A model generated the notes under the pieces. It did no database searches and had not been told where the DNA came from. It saw only the letters and a list, made by a program, of their open reading frames with translations. DNA of 14,362 nucleotides from Bacteroidales bacterium UBA4284 (GTDB lineage: Bacteria; Bacteroidota; Bacteroidia; Bacteroidales; UBA932), in NCBI GenBank assembly GCA_002395925.1, contig DGVM01000049.1, positions 37,240 through 51,601 on the forward strand, read 5' to 3'. Positions 1-7,939 of this stretch are shown piece after piece (within the stretch, counting starts at the first letter, position 1; each line of letters starts with the position of its first letter). The position numbers and the translations under genes are program-made.

Positions 1-697
1 TGATGAATTCGTCGGTGACACCGGCGTCGTAGGAAGCCTGAATACCCTCGCCCATGCAGGTGAATGGCTCGCCCTTGCCGGCGGTCAGCAGGTCGTAGGC
101 CACTTTCACGCGGTCCCAGCGTTTGTCGCGGTCCATGGCGTAAAAACGCCCAATGACCGACACCACTTTTCCGCATTCCACGTCTTTGCAATGGTGGCAA
201 ACCTGCTTAACGAAGCCCAGTCCCGAGTGCGGGTCGGTGTCGCGTCCGTCCATGAAGCAGTGTACGAAGACGTTCTCTATGCCTTCGTTCTTGGCGTCGG
301 CGAGGAATTCGTACAGGTGGTCAAGGGAGGAGTGGACACCGCCGTGGGAGCAAAGGCCGAAGAAATGGAGTTTCTTGCCAGACTGCTTCACGTAATCGTA
401 TGCGGCGCGGATTTCTTTGTTCTGCAGGAGTTCGTGCCCACGGCAGGCCATGTTGACCTTTACGAGGTCCTGATAAACCACGCGGCCTGCGCCGAGGTTC
501 ATGTGTCCTACTTCGCTGTTGCCCATCTGCCCGTCGGGAAGGCCTACGTATTCGCCGCATGCCTGCAGGTGGGAGAAGGGATATTTTGCACGGAGGCTGT
601 CGATAAAGGGTGCGCCCTGGGTATAAATCGCATTGCTGTGGTCGTGGCGTCCTTCGCCCCAGCCGTCCAGAATCATCAGTAGTACTTTCTTTGCCAT
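1..697 (-). CDS. gpmI: 2,3-bisphosphoglycerate-independent phosphoglycerate mutase, N-terminal part (runs off left edge)
   Basis: This is a cytosolic glycolysis and gluconeogenesis enzyme that interconverts 3- and 2-phosphoglycerate with two Mn ions and a phosphoserine intermediate. Reading back from the ATG at 695-697 gives 232 codons with no stop, so the C-terminal part (the family is about 510 residues) lies outside the window. Visible family motifs are MILDGWG (metal ligand D11), the nucleophile loop [18 protein letters not shown] with S61, SHGGVHS with H122, GRDTDP with R152 and D153, and [14 protein letters not shown] with R184 and R190. Each falls one residue before its counterpart in the Geobacillus enzyme. 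A -7 promoter box lies about 30 nt upstream of the start, and the preceding peptidase gene ends 74 nt away. It is an ordinary housekeeping gene that probably sits outside the scavenging operon, although no terminator separates them. Identification is very secure. Confidence 0.97.
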   Translation of the reverse strand, partial: MAKKVLLMILDGWGEGRHDHSNAIYTQGAPFIDSLRAKYPFSHLQACGEYVGLPDGQMGNSEVGHMNLGAGRVVYQDLVKVNMACRGHELLQNKEIRAAYDYVKQSGKKLHFFGLCSHGGVHSSLDHLYEFLADAKNEGIENVFVHCFMDGRDTDPHSGLGFVKQVCHHCKDVECGKVVSVIGRFYAMDRDKRWDRVKVAYDLLTAGKGEPFTCMGEGIQASYDAGVTDEFI

Positions 698-727
698 ATC
701 TAATTTTGATTATTTCTGTAAATCCTG

Positions 728-735
728 CAAAGATA
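728..735 (-). promoter_or_regulatory. Predicted Bacteroidetes -7 box for gpmI
   Basis: On the minus strand this reads TATCTTTG, a perfect match to the Bacteroides -7 consensus TAnnTTTG, followed by CA as is common in this phylum. It sits in the 74-nt gap between the peptidase stop and the gpmI ATG, giving a leader of roughly 25 nt. I see no TTTG about 19-21 nt upstream, so the -33 element is weak or absent. It implies gpmI can be transcribed independently of the genes before it. Confidence 0.6.
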
Positions 736-771
736 CTGATTTTTTTGATACGGCTGGGCTACGGTTTTCAA

Positions 772-2754
772 TTATTCCAGCCCGCGGGCACGGAGGAGCG
801 CTGCCGGATCGGGGTCGGCGCCTCTCCAGCTGCGGAAGAGGGTCATGGGTTCTTCGCTGCCTCCCCTTTCGAGGAAGGTCGCACGGAAACTGTCGGCCGT
901 GGCCTTGTTGAAGATTCCGTCGGCCTCGAACTTCTCCCAGGCATCGACATCGAGCACCTCGCTCCACAAATAGCTGTAGTAGCCGGCGCTGTAACCGCTG
1001 TTGAAAATATGGTTGAAGTAGGTAGTGCGGTATCGGGGGATGATTTCATCGCAAAGGCCCATCTCCTTGCAGACCTTCTCTTCGAAGGCGCGGATGTCGT
1101 CGGGACCGTTGAATGCGGCAAGCTCGGCGGCGCTCAGCTCATGCCACTTCATATCCAGGATGGATGCGGCGCAGAGTTCGCCGGTCATGAATCCCTGGTT
1201 GAATTTGAGGGACTTGCGTATCTTCTCCACGAGGGAGCCGGGGATGGGTTCTCCACTGCGGTAGTCGTTAGCATAAGCGGCGAGTATTTCGGGCACGAAA
1301 GCGAAGTTCTCATTGAACTGGGAGAACATCTCCACAAAGTCGCGGGCTACGGAAGTGCCGCTCACGGACTTGTAGTGGCATTTGGTAAGGAAGCCGTGGA
1401 GAGCGTGGCCGAATTCGTGGAAGGCGGTCTGTACGTTGTCAACGGTGAGGAGTGACGGCTGCCCTTCGGCAGGCGCGGGGAAATTGCACACGTTGACAAT
1501 GACGGGACGGACGTCGGAGCCGTAATTATACTGGTCGCGGAAGTTGTTCATCCACGCGCCGCCCCTCTTTGTGGAGCGAACGTAATAATCGCGGTAGAAT
1601 ATGCCGACCAGGCTGCCGTCGGGTTCCGACAGCTTGTATGCCTTGACCTCGGGATTATAGACCTCAACTTCAGGAGCCTCTTCTATCTTGATGCCGTAAA
1701 TGCGCTCGGCGGCGCAGAACACGCCCTTCATGACGCTGTCGGCCTGGAAGTAGGGCTTGGTCTGGTTCTCGTCGAGGGAATACTTGAGAGCACGCACCTT
1801 CTCGGCATAGTAGCTCCAGTCCCAGGCCTCGATTTCGTGACCGGCAATGGCCTGCATGTCAGCCTTTTCCCGGGCTGCCTGGCGCATGGCTGCATCCATT
1901 ATCGGCTGCAGGAAATTGTCCACCGTCGCAGGATCCCCGGCCATCTTGTCGGAGAGCTGATAGGCTGCAAAATTGGGATAGCCCAGCAACTGTGCCATCT
2001 CGGCGCGCAGCTTGAGTATCTCGAGCACTATGGCGTTGTTGTCGTGCTCTCCTCCGTTGTTGCCACGGTTGGAATAGGCTTTGAAGACCTGCTCGCGCTT
2101 GTCGCGGTCGGAGCAGGAAGACATAAAGTCGTAATACTCGCTTACGGTGATTCCTGTGGCCTCCTTGAAGGCGTTGTTCTCGGCAAGCAGGTTCTGTCCG
2201 AACTTCTGGCTCAGGCTCGCAAGACGAGTGTTAATCTGGGCAAAACGGGCCTTGGCGTCTGCGGTGAGACCCACGCCGTTGCGCTCAAAAGCCTGATACA
2301 GTTTCTTGGTGACCATCTGCTGCTCGCGGGTAAGGGAGCCGGACGCATCGTAAACTGCCTTGACGCGCGCAAAGAGCTCAGGATTCATCAGAATCTCGTT
2401 CTCGGCATCGGTGAGCATGGGAATCACCTCTTCTTCGATGGCCTGCATCTCGGGGGTGGAATCGCTCTCGGAGAGATTGAAAAAGACTCCGCTCACTCGG
2501 TCCAGTATAGGACTCGCCTGCTCGTAAGCCAGGATGGTGTTGTCGAAATCGGGTGCCTCGGGGCAGGCTATTATGGCCTCGATGTTTTTCTTCTGCTCCT
2601 CAAGGCCGGCCTTGAAGGCGGGAAGATAATCCGAAGTGCTTATCTTGGAAAACGGCGCGGTGCCGTAGGGGGTATCCCATTCATGCAGGAAGGGATTGTC
2701 ATTGCAGGCAGTCATCATAGTCAAAGTCGTCAATACTACCAGTGCTCTTTTCAT
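772..2754 (-). CDS. M3-family zinc metallopeptidase (peptidyl-dipeptidase Dcp-like), lipoprotein
   Basis: This 660-residue protein matches the M3 (thimet oligopeptidase/Dcp) family in length and motifs. These enzymes remove dipeptides from, or cut, short oligopeptides. The zinc site is HEFGH at residues 446-450 inside AFHEFGHALHG, and E475 in RDFVEMFSQ is the likely third ligand. HIFNSGYSAGYYSYLW at 581-596 is the conserved substrate-binding tyrosine segment. An N-terminal hydrophobic stretch ending MMTAC (C17) looks like a lipoprotein signal, so the enzyme is probably exported and lipid-anchored, whereas E. coli Dcp is cytosolic. The ATG starts 2 nt after the stop of the DUF5689 gene, so it is almost certainly co-transcribed as the last gene of the unit. 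It may digest peptides released from nucleoprotein, or it may be a general scavenging peptidase. Family assignment is secure. The exact name (dcp) and substrate are not. Confidence 0.93.
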   Translation of the reverse strand: MKRALVVLTTLTMMTACNDNPFLHEWDTPYGTAPFSKISTSDYLPAFKAGLEEQKKNIEAIIACPEAPDFDNTILAYEQASPILDRVSGVFFNLSESDSTPEMQAIEEEVIPMLTDAENEILMNPELFARVKAVYDASGSLTREQQMVTKKLYQAFERNGVGLTADAKARFAQINTRLASLSQKFGQNLLAENNAFKEATGITVSEYYDFMSSCSDRDKREQVFKAYSNRGNNGGEHDNNAIVLEILKLRAEMAQLLGYPNFAAYQLSDKMAGDPATVDNFLQPIMDAAMRQAAREKADMQAIAGHEIEAWDWSYYAEKVRALKYSLDENQTKPYFQADSVMKGVFCAAERIYGIKIEEAPEVEVYNPEVKAYKLSEPDGSLVGIFYRDYYVRSTKRGGAWMNNFRDQYNYGSDVRPVIVNVCNFPAPAEGQPSLLTVDNVQTAFHEFGHALHGFLTKCHYKSVSGTSVARDFVEMFSQFNENFAFVPEILAAYANDYRSGEPIPGSLVEKIRKSLKFNQGFMTGELCAASILDMKWHELSAAELAAFNGPDDIRAFEEKVCKEMGLCDEIIPRYRTTYFNHIFNSGYSAGYYSYLWSEVLDVDAWEKFEADGIFNKATADSFRATFLERGGSEEPMTLFRSWRGADPDPAALLRARGLE

Positions 2755-2756
2755 TT

Positions 2757-3908
2757 TCAGTTGATTTTCACAGATACGGAAGGCTCATCGACGAGGGTAA
2801 ACTGCGCATTGCCGTTATATATAGACAATATGCCTGTTATGTCCACTTTGGAACCGGAAAGGATACGCGCATCAAGCTTTTCGTCGGCAAATTTGGCATA
2901 ACCGCTGGTGCGTACCTGTACATCGGTCTTGCCGAGGTTGAAGTAATGCGACACGTAGTTGGCCGTGGCATAATTCGCCATGATATCCTTGTAAGATCTG
3001 TTGATATCGGTGCCGAAACTGTCCAGAACACTGCCGGGAGCCAGATAATCAGCAGGAGTGCCGGTAATGGGCCCGTATCGCGTGGCTCCGCTTCCCACCT
3101 CGGCTTTGTCCCAAAGCCCGCTGTATATATAGCTGATATACCCGTTCTTGGAAAGCGCCCAGGTGTCTATGCCCCAGGTGCCGTTGTCGGACAGGAACAC
3201 GCGGTTCTCGGGATTGCCGCTTTTGTGCGGCATGTTGGGATTCGGATAGAAGAGCGCGAAAATCTCGTGCTTGTACAGCATGCCGGGGACAGTTACAAGT
3301 TTGCCCCAAAGCTCACCAGTAAAGCCCTTGGATATGGCGGTCTTGATATCATTCTCGCTGACTACGAGGGGCTGTACCGCAGGAGCATCGGGGCCCTTGA
3401 AGATGTGCTGGTCGATGATTGCCTGCACGTCGATGTAAGAGGTCTCATACTCGTTCGTGGGCGTATTGTCGGCCTCCATGCCAAGCTGGGGCATGCCGTT
3501 GTAGGCTCCGAGCGTAAGGTTGGCGCAACTCACGTACAGCCACTGGCCAAGCTTGTATTCGCTGTAAAGCGAGGACTTGCCTATCTTGACGTCGATGCCG
3601 CCGGTCTCGTCCTGAATATATATTTCGCGATAGATATTGCCGGTAATGTCGGTGGTCGTAACCTGTCCTTTGATCCAGATATTGCTGTTGATGCCGACCG
3701 GTCCGTTCTTGTAAAGGGCCTTGAGGTCGTGGATTGTGGTAAAGGTACCGGGGAACCCGAATTCGGACAGGTCGGCCTCTGAATAAACCTTGGCAGGGTC
3801 GGGATTGGCGTAGGAGAAGGTGAATACGGGCTGCCACTCCTCTACGAAACTGCGGCATGAGGCAGTGAGCGCAAGCAGGGCCGCAAGGGCTATATATATC
3901 TTCTTCAT
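2757..3908 (-). CDS. DUF5689 domain lipoprotein (OB-like, receptor partner)
   Basis: This is a 383-residue secreted protein with signal sequence and lipobox ending TASC (C18). Residues 45-145 carry the pattern typical of DUF5689: IWIKGQVTTTDITGN, then REIYIQDETGGIDVKI, then LGQWLYVSCANLTLG. I read this as an OB-like beta barrel. A second short OB-like element closes the protein (about 346-383, DARILSGSKVDITGILSIYNG followed by AQFTLVD). The middle, 150-340, has no motif I recognise. It starts 4 nt after the stop of the TonB-dependent receptor gene and ends 2 nt before the peptidase gene. Pairing of this family directly downstream of a receptor suggests a surface-exposed accessory or lid protein, in the place SusD holds in polysaccharide loci. 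That role is inference; no function is established for the domain as far as I know. Confidence 0.85.
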   Translation of the reverse strand: MKKIYIALAALLALTASCRSFVEEWQPVFTFSYANPDPAKVYSEADLSEFGFPGTFTTIHDLKALYKNGPVGINSNIWIKGQVTTTDITGNIYREIYIQDETGGIDVKIGKSSLYSEYKLGQWLYVSCANLTLGAYNGMPQLGMEADNTPTNEYETSYIDVQAIIDQHIFKGPDAPAVQPLVVSENDIKTAISKGFTGELWGKLVTVPGMLYKHEIFALFYPNPNMPHKSGNPENRVFLSDNGTWGIDTWALSKNGYISYIYSGLWDKAEVGSGATRYGPITGTPADYLAPGSVLDSFGTDINRSYKDIMANYATANYVSHYFNLGKTDVQVRTSGYAKFADEKLDARILSGSKVDITGILSIYNGNAQFTLVDEPSVSVKIN

Positions 3909-3912
3909 ACCT

Positions 3913-6822
3913 TTAGAATCTGAAATAAATGTTCAACATGTAATTGAAGCCCGCCATATAGAAATACTTGGGGTCGAAACGGTAGAAACGCTCCTTGGAG
4001 ACGGTGTTGTCCACGATGCGGGTCTGCTCGTATCCACCTGTCTTAACGTTGCGGTTGTTGAGGAGGTTCTTGGCGTTGAAGGAGAAGCCAAGCTGATACT
4101 TGCGTTTGATATACCAGGACTTGCCTACGGAAAGGTTCACGAGCCAGGCCGGGTCGAACTTCTCCTGGGAAGTCATGTACTCGATTTCCTCCGGAGTGAC
4201 GTTGTAGTCGGGACCCGCTGTAGCATAGTCAGTGCGGTACAGAGGATTCATGTCGAGGTAGGAGCGGTCGAAATACTCCACGTCGGCATCGATGAACCAG
4301 TAGTTGTAATTATATGCGAGTCCGAGGCTTGCCGCGGTCTGCGGGGTAGAAGGGACATAGTGTTTCTGCCACTTCACTATTTCGTCGGTATAGCTGCCCG
4401 AAGCGTCTTTGGCATAAACCGGATTGGACTGCCAGTAAGGCAGGAGCACGTCGGTCATGACAGCCTGTGCGCTGTTGTCGACGGTCTGGGTCATCTCGGG
4501 GCTGGAGGTATAGACGTACTCGCCAAGGCTGAGCACTCCCTGCAGCGACAGGTTGTCCACGAAATACAGAGGGGTCTTGAAACCGAGCTCGATGCCCATG
4601 TTGCGCTGGTCTATGCCGGTTATGGCAAAGTTGGAGAAAGCGTTCTGGATATCGTCGTAGGCGCTCATGACCTTGCTCTGGTCTTTGATGGTCGCGAAAT
4701 ATGCAGTCGCGCGGATGTTGATTCCGTTGCCGGAATACTGCCAGTTGGCGTCCGATGCAAAGGTCTTGACGGTAGTGATGTCATCTACCATGGTGTTGCG
4801 GGTTCGGGGGCTCAGGAATACCTGGTTGAACTTGGGAGCGTCGTTGAAATAGCCCACGTTGGCATAAACCCTCTGGTTTCCGCCGATAACGTAATTGACT
4901 CCGAGCTTGGCGGCATAGGTGAAGAACTGAGCCTTCTTGGATACCCACGATGACCATTCGTCGGACTTTTCGATGCCGAGGTCAGCCCAGGCGGCCGCCA
5001 TGGCAGCATCCTTGGGTGCACCGGGGAAAAGACCCTTGCGCATAAGACCGTGACGCCAGAAGCCCTCGTAACCGGCACGCAGACCGGCATTCAGGCTGAG
5101 GTTGCCGAGTACGAAATGGCCGTTGACCCATGCTCCGGCAGTACGCACCTGCGAGAGGTAGTCGTAGCCGTACTTGTCGCCGACCTTGAGTTTGCGGGGC
5201 TCGCCGTTGGCCACCCAGTAGTCGAGATCGTTCTGGATTTTCCAAGGCTGAGAACCGTAATCACGCTCGGCAAAATTGTCCACGTCCAGGAAATATTCGC
5301 CGCCCAGCAGGTCGGCAATCTTCTTGTAGTTCTCGGTAACGTTAATTCGCCCGTTCAGGCCTCCAGTCACAGTCACCCAGTCGGCTGCGCGCCACTTGGC
5401 ATTGAGCGCAAGGTTGATGTCGTTCTGATCGACATGACGCTCTTCCTGTACGTACTTGGAACGCCCGCCCGGCTGAATGTAGTTGACATTGTACAGGCGG
5501 TCCCAGTTGATATGCGTCAGTTCCGGATACTGGTTTGAATGGGTCCAGATTTCCTGCGACCAGCCGTACTTGTAGTCATTGTGACGGCCAAGGTCGGTAT
5601 TGGTATCCAGGAAGTAGCTGGGAAGGTTGCGGTAGTAGTCGGGCCTGGGGTCCTGGGCGTCGTACCAGTCGAGAGCAGTGTATCCGTTGCTGCCAAAACG
5701 GTACAGCAGGGTGGCTCCCGCCGCGAAAGTGTCGGACGGTGTAAATTCGTAGCGTACGATGGCGACGGGCTCATGCGTCTTGCGCACGCGGGCGTTGCGC
5801 ACCCGGCCGTTCTGATAACCCCAGTTGGAGTTGTACATATTGTCGCCCACCAGGTCGTAAACCTCCTGGGTAGAAGCGTTCTGCGCTCCCCTCTGGCCGG
5901 GCGTGCCGAAGAACACCAGACTCAGCTTATGCTCGGGGCTGAAGACTTTGTCGGCAGCCAGATAGTATGCGAATGAACGGTAGTAAACACCGTCGATCCA
6001 GTCGTTGCCGCCAAGACGGGCGGACACGTTCGCGGCAAAGGCCCAGCCGTTGTCCATAAGGCCGGTGGCATAGGAACCCATGACCCTCAGACGGTACAGC
6101 TGGCTGTTGGTCAGCACACTGGCCCTCAAGCCCTTGCGCACGTTGGCCGCATTGCCGAAAATGTAAGTCAGACCATTGTATCCGCCGAATCCGAAGTCGG
6201 AAACCTCGACGCCGCTCACCGTTTCCTTGGAGCGCATGGCCTCGTTGAGACCGCTCCACAGGGAGAAGGGGCTGTATCCGGTTACGGCGTCGTTCATCTT
6301 GACGCCGGCCAGATATACATCCTGGCTTTCGGAGCTGTAGCCTCTTGCGCGGAAACGCACCGACGAGAAATTGTAGCCGGTTATGTTGTTGAATACGTCG
6401 TTGGAACCGAACAGGATGGTAGGATTGTCATTGTACCCCGAATCGTCGAGGTCGAATGCTGCAAACGAATCGTCATCGAGATCGGTAAGCTGCTTGACGG
6501 CTGTCATGGACAGATTGAACATGTTCTTGACGTAGCCGTCGTTGACCGTAACCTGCACCTGGTTCTCCAGGAAGTCGGGAGCGTTGATGATGAGGGTGTA
6601 CTGTCCGTTGTCGAGATTGCCGATTTCGAAGGTGCCGTCCTCTGCCGACTCCACCTGGACAATCTGGTTTGCACCCTGCATGAGCGTAAGGGTGGCCTTT
6701 TCGACAGGCTCGCGGCCGTTGCGGTTGACCACCGTACCCTTTACGCCTCCGGTGAAATCCTGGGCGGAGAGGGTCGCAGCGGCCAGCAGGAGGGCCAGAG
6801 CGGTAAACGTTTTCTTATACAT
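3913..6822 (-). CDS. TonB-dependent outer-membrane receptor with carboxypeptidase-regulatory-like N-terminus
   Basis: This is a complete 969-residue receptor. A Sec signal peptide ends at ATLSA/Q (cleavage near residue 20). Residues 25-108 form a CarboxypepD-regulatory-like beta sandwich (GGVKGTVVNRNG, then EDGTFEIGNLDNGQYTLIINAPDF). A strongly acidic linker follows at 113-128. The plug begins near 130 and includes VRFRARGYSSESQDVYLAGVKMND. The rest is beta-barrel, ending with the C-terminal aromatic signature NIYFRF used for outer-membrane insertion. It should import a large ligand with energy from TonB-ExbBD. It lies between the EEP enzyme (8 nt upstream) and the DUF5689 lipoprotein (4 nt downstream), and no susD gene is nearby, so it is better called a TonB-dependent receptor than a SusC. 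Substrate cannot be read from the sequence. The two neighbouring nuclease-family genes suggest nucleic-acid fragments. Confidence 0.93.
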   Translation of the reverse strand: MYKKTFTALALLLAAATLSAQDFTGGVKGTVVNRNGREPVEKATLTLMQGANQIVQVESAEDGTFEIGNLDNGQYTLIINAPDFLENQVQVTVNDGYVKNMFNLSMTAVKQLTDLDDDSFAAFDLDDSGYNDNPTILFGSNDVFNNITGYNFSSVRFRARGYSSESQDVYLAGVKMNDAVTGYSPFSLWSGLNEAMRSKETVSGVEVSDFGFGGYNGLTYIFGNAANVRKGLRASVLTNSQLYRLRVMGSYATGLMDNGWAFAANVSARLGGNDWIDGVYYRSFAYYLAADKVFSPEHKLSLVFFGTPGQRGAQNASTQEVYDLVGDNMYNSNWGYQNGRVRNARVRKTHEPVAIVRYEFTPSDTFAAGATLLYRFGSNGYTALDWYDAQDPRPDYYRNLPSYFLDTNTDLGRHNDYKYGWSQEIWTHSNQYPELTHINWDRLYNVNYIQPGGRSKYVQEERHVDQNDINLALNAKWRAADWVTVTGGLNGRINVTENYKKIADLLGGEYFLDVDNFAERDYGSQPWKIQNDLDYWVANGEPRKLKVGDKYGYDYLSQVRTAGAWVNGHFVLGNLSLNAGLRAGYEGFWRHGLMRKGLFPGAPKDAAMAAAWADLGIEKSDEWSSWVSKKAQFFTYAAKLGVNYVIGGNQRVYANVGYFNDAPKFNQVFLSPRTRNTMVDDITTVKTFASDANWQYSGNGINIRATAYFATIKDQSKVMSAYDDIQNAFSNFAITGIDQRNMGIELGFKTPLYFVDNLSLQGVLSLGEYVYTSSPEMTQTVDNSAQAVMTDVLLPYWQSNPVYAKDASGSYTDEIVKWQKHYVPSTPQTAASLGLAYNYNYWFIDADVEYFDRSYLDMNPLYRTDYATAGPDYNVTPEEIEYMTSQEKFDPAWLVNLSVGKSWYIKRKYQLGFSFNAKNLLNNRNVKTGGYEQTRIVDNTVSKERFYRFDPKYFYMAGFNYMLNIYFRF

Positions 6823-6830
6823 AGGTAAAT

Positions 6831-7919
6831 TTATTTTGCTATTACGATGTATGTAGGATAGTGGTCAGAATAACCGCCCACGAAGGCGCCGCCGGAGAAA
6901 GTACGGAACGGGGTGCCTTTGTACTGGCCGCTCTGGTTGGTCATGAAAGGCTTGACGAAGATGCGTCCGTAGTATTTACCCTTGATTATCGGCTGGATCT
7001 GCCATGTGCCCGCCTGTGCTTTCGCAAGGCTGTGGTTTACAAGGATGCAGTCGTAGATGTTGCTCTCGCCGCGATAATACAGTGAGCTGTAGCCTGCCTT
7101 GAGCATGCTCAGGAACGGAGAGAAGAAGTCGCCCTCGCCCATTTCTTCAATGGTCTGCCGGCCGCGTAGATAAACGGCCATGGAAGGGTCGGTAGGATTG
7201 TCGTTCATATCGCCCATGACCACCACCTTGATGCCGGGATACTTCTCCATCATCTTCTCTGCGTGATTGTAAATGATTTCGCCTCCGCGGGCGCGGGTGT
7301 CAACGCCCTTGCCGCCGATGCGGGAAGGAAGATGGCAGACGTATATCGCAAAATGTTCGTCACCAATCAGACCGTGGACCATCAATACGTCACGGGTGCG
7401 GAAGTTTTCCTGCTGTTCGGGAGTCATCTCGAATTCCACGTTGCTGTTCTCGAAAGTGAAAGGGATGGATTCGCTGTCGAGGAGCTTGAATTTGGTGGGA
7501 TCGTAAAGCATCGCCACATCTACGCCACGGCGGTCGGGACCGTCGTAATGCACTATCTGATAGTTGGCAGCAGCAATCTCAGGCTCCGTCACGAGGTCTT
7601 CCAGGACGTGGCGGTTCTCTATCTCGGAGACTCCGAGCACGGTATGCCACACGCCATTGTCATTCTTCATGGCGGCTATCACGTGCGCCATGTTGGCGAG
7701 CTTTTTACGATACTTGGCTTCGGTCCATTGATTTGCCCCGTCGGGAAGGTACTCATAGTCGTTTTTGCCCTCATCGTGGTAGGTGTCGAAGAGGTTCTCG
7801 AGGTTATAAAAACCTATGATGTGGGATGTACGGGTCGCAGCGACGCCCGCCTGCCTGGCGGAGCCGCATCCTGCCGCCATGAGCAGAATCAGGACCAGAG
7901 GAAGAAAGTATCTTTTCAT
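6831..7919 (-). CDS. Endonuclease/exonuclease/phosphatase (EEP) family lipoprotein
   Basis: This 362-residue enzyme of the EEP superfamily (DNase I-like fold, Mg-dependent phosphodiester hydrolysis) has a lipoprotein signal ending MAAGC (C18). Active-site motifs appear in order: FYNLENLFD (N39, E41), LGVSEIEN (E99), DRRGVDVAMLY at 129-138, VCHLPSR (H196), MGDMNDNP (D237, N239), IYDCILV (D290) and SDHYP (D352, H353). All expected catalytic and metal residues are present. The spacing to the nuclease-type gene upstream is 20 nt and to the receptor downstream 8 nt. NLENLFD with the HLPSR variant is typical of secreted Bacteroidetes members, usually annotated as endonucleases. The superfamily also holds phosphatases and sphingomyelinases, so nuclease activity is likely but unproven. 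Lipidation would place it in the periplasm or on the cell surface. Confidence 0.92.
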   Translation of the reverse strand: MKRYFLPLVLILLMAAGCGSARQAGVAATRTSHIIGFYNLENLFDTYHDEGKNDYEYLPDGANQWTEAKYRKKLANMAHVIAAMKNDNGVWHTVLGVSEIENRHVLEDLVTEPEIAAANYQIVHYDGPDRRGVDVAMLYDPTKFKLLDSESIPFTFENSNVEFEMTPEQQENFRTRDVLMVHGLIGDEHFAIYVCHLPSRIGGKGVDTRARGGEIIYNHAEKMMEKYPGIKVVVMGDMNDNPTDPSMAVYLRGRQTIEEMGEGDFFSPFLSMLKAGYSSLYYRGESNIYDCILVNHSLAKAQAGTWQIQPIIKGKYYGRIFVKPFMTNQSGQYKGTPFRTFSGGAFVGGYSDHYPTYIVIAK

Positions 7920-7939
7920 TGCAGGTTAAATTATCGTTG

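Noticed and set aside
191..682. Plus-strand open frame of 163 codons at the left edge
   Set aside because: It is antisense to gpmI, whose minus-strand translation matches phosphoglycerate mutase along its whole length.
698..771. Possible terminator between the peptidase gene and gpmI
   Set aside because: The GC-rich part contains a direct repeat (CCGTA twice) rather than an inverted repeat, so no stable hairpin forms. Only the -7 box is supported.
1837..2901. Long plus-strand open frames, such as 354 codons here and others of 346-385 codons opposite the genes
   Set aside because: They lie antisense to genes with clear motifs, have no recognisable domains, and are the expected by-product of high-G+C codon usage.
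3913..6822. Calling the receptor and its neighbour a SusC/SusD pair
   Set aside because: No gene in the window has SusD features. The downstream lipoprotein is of the DUF5689 type instead.
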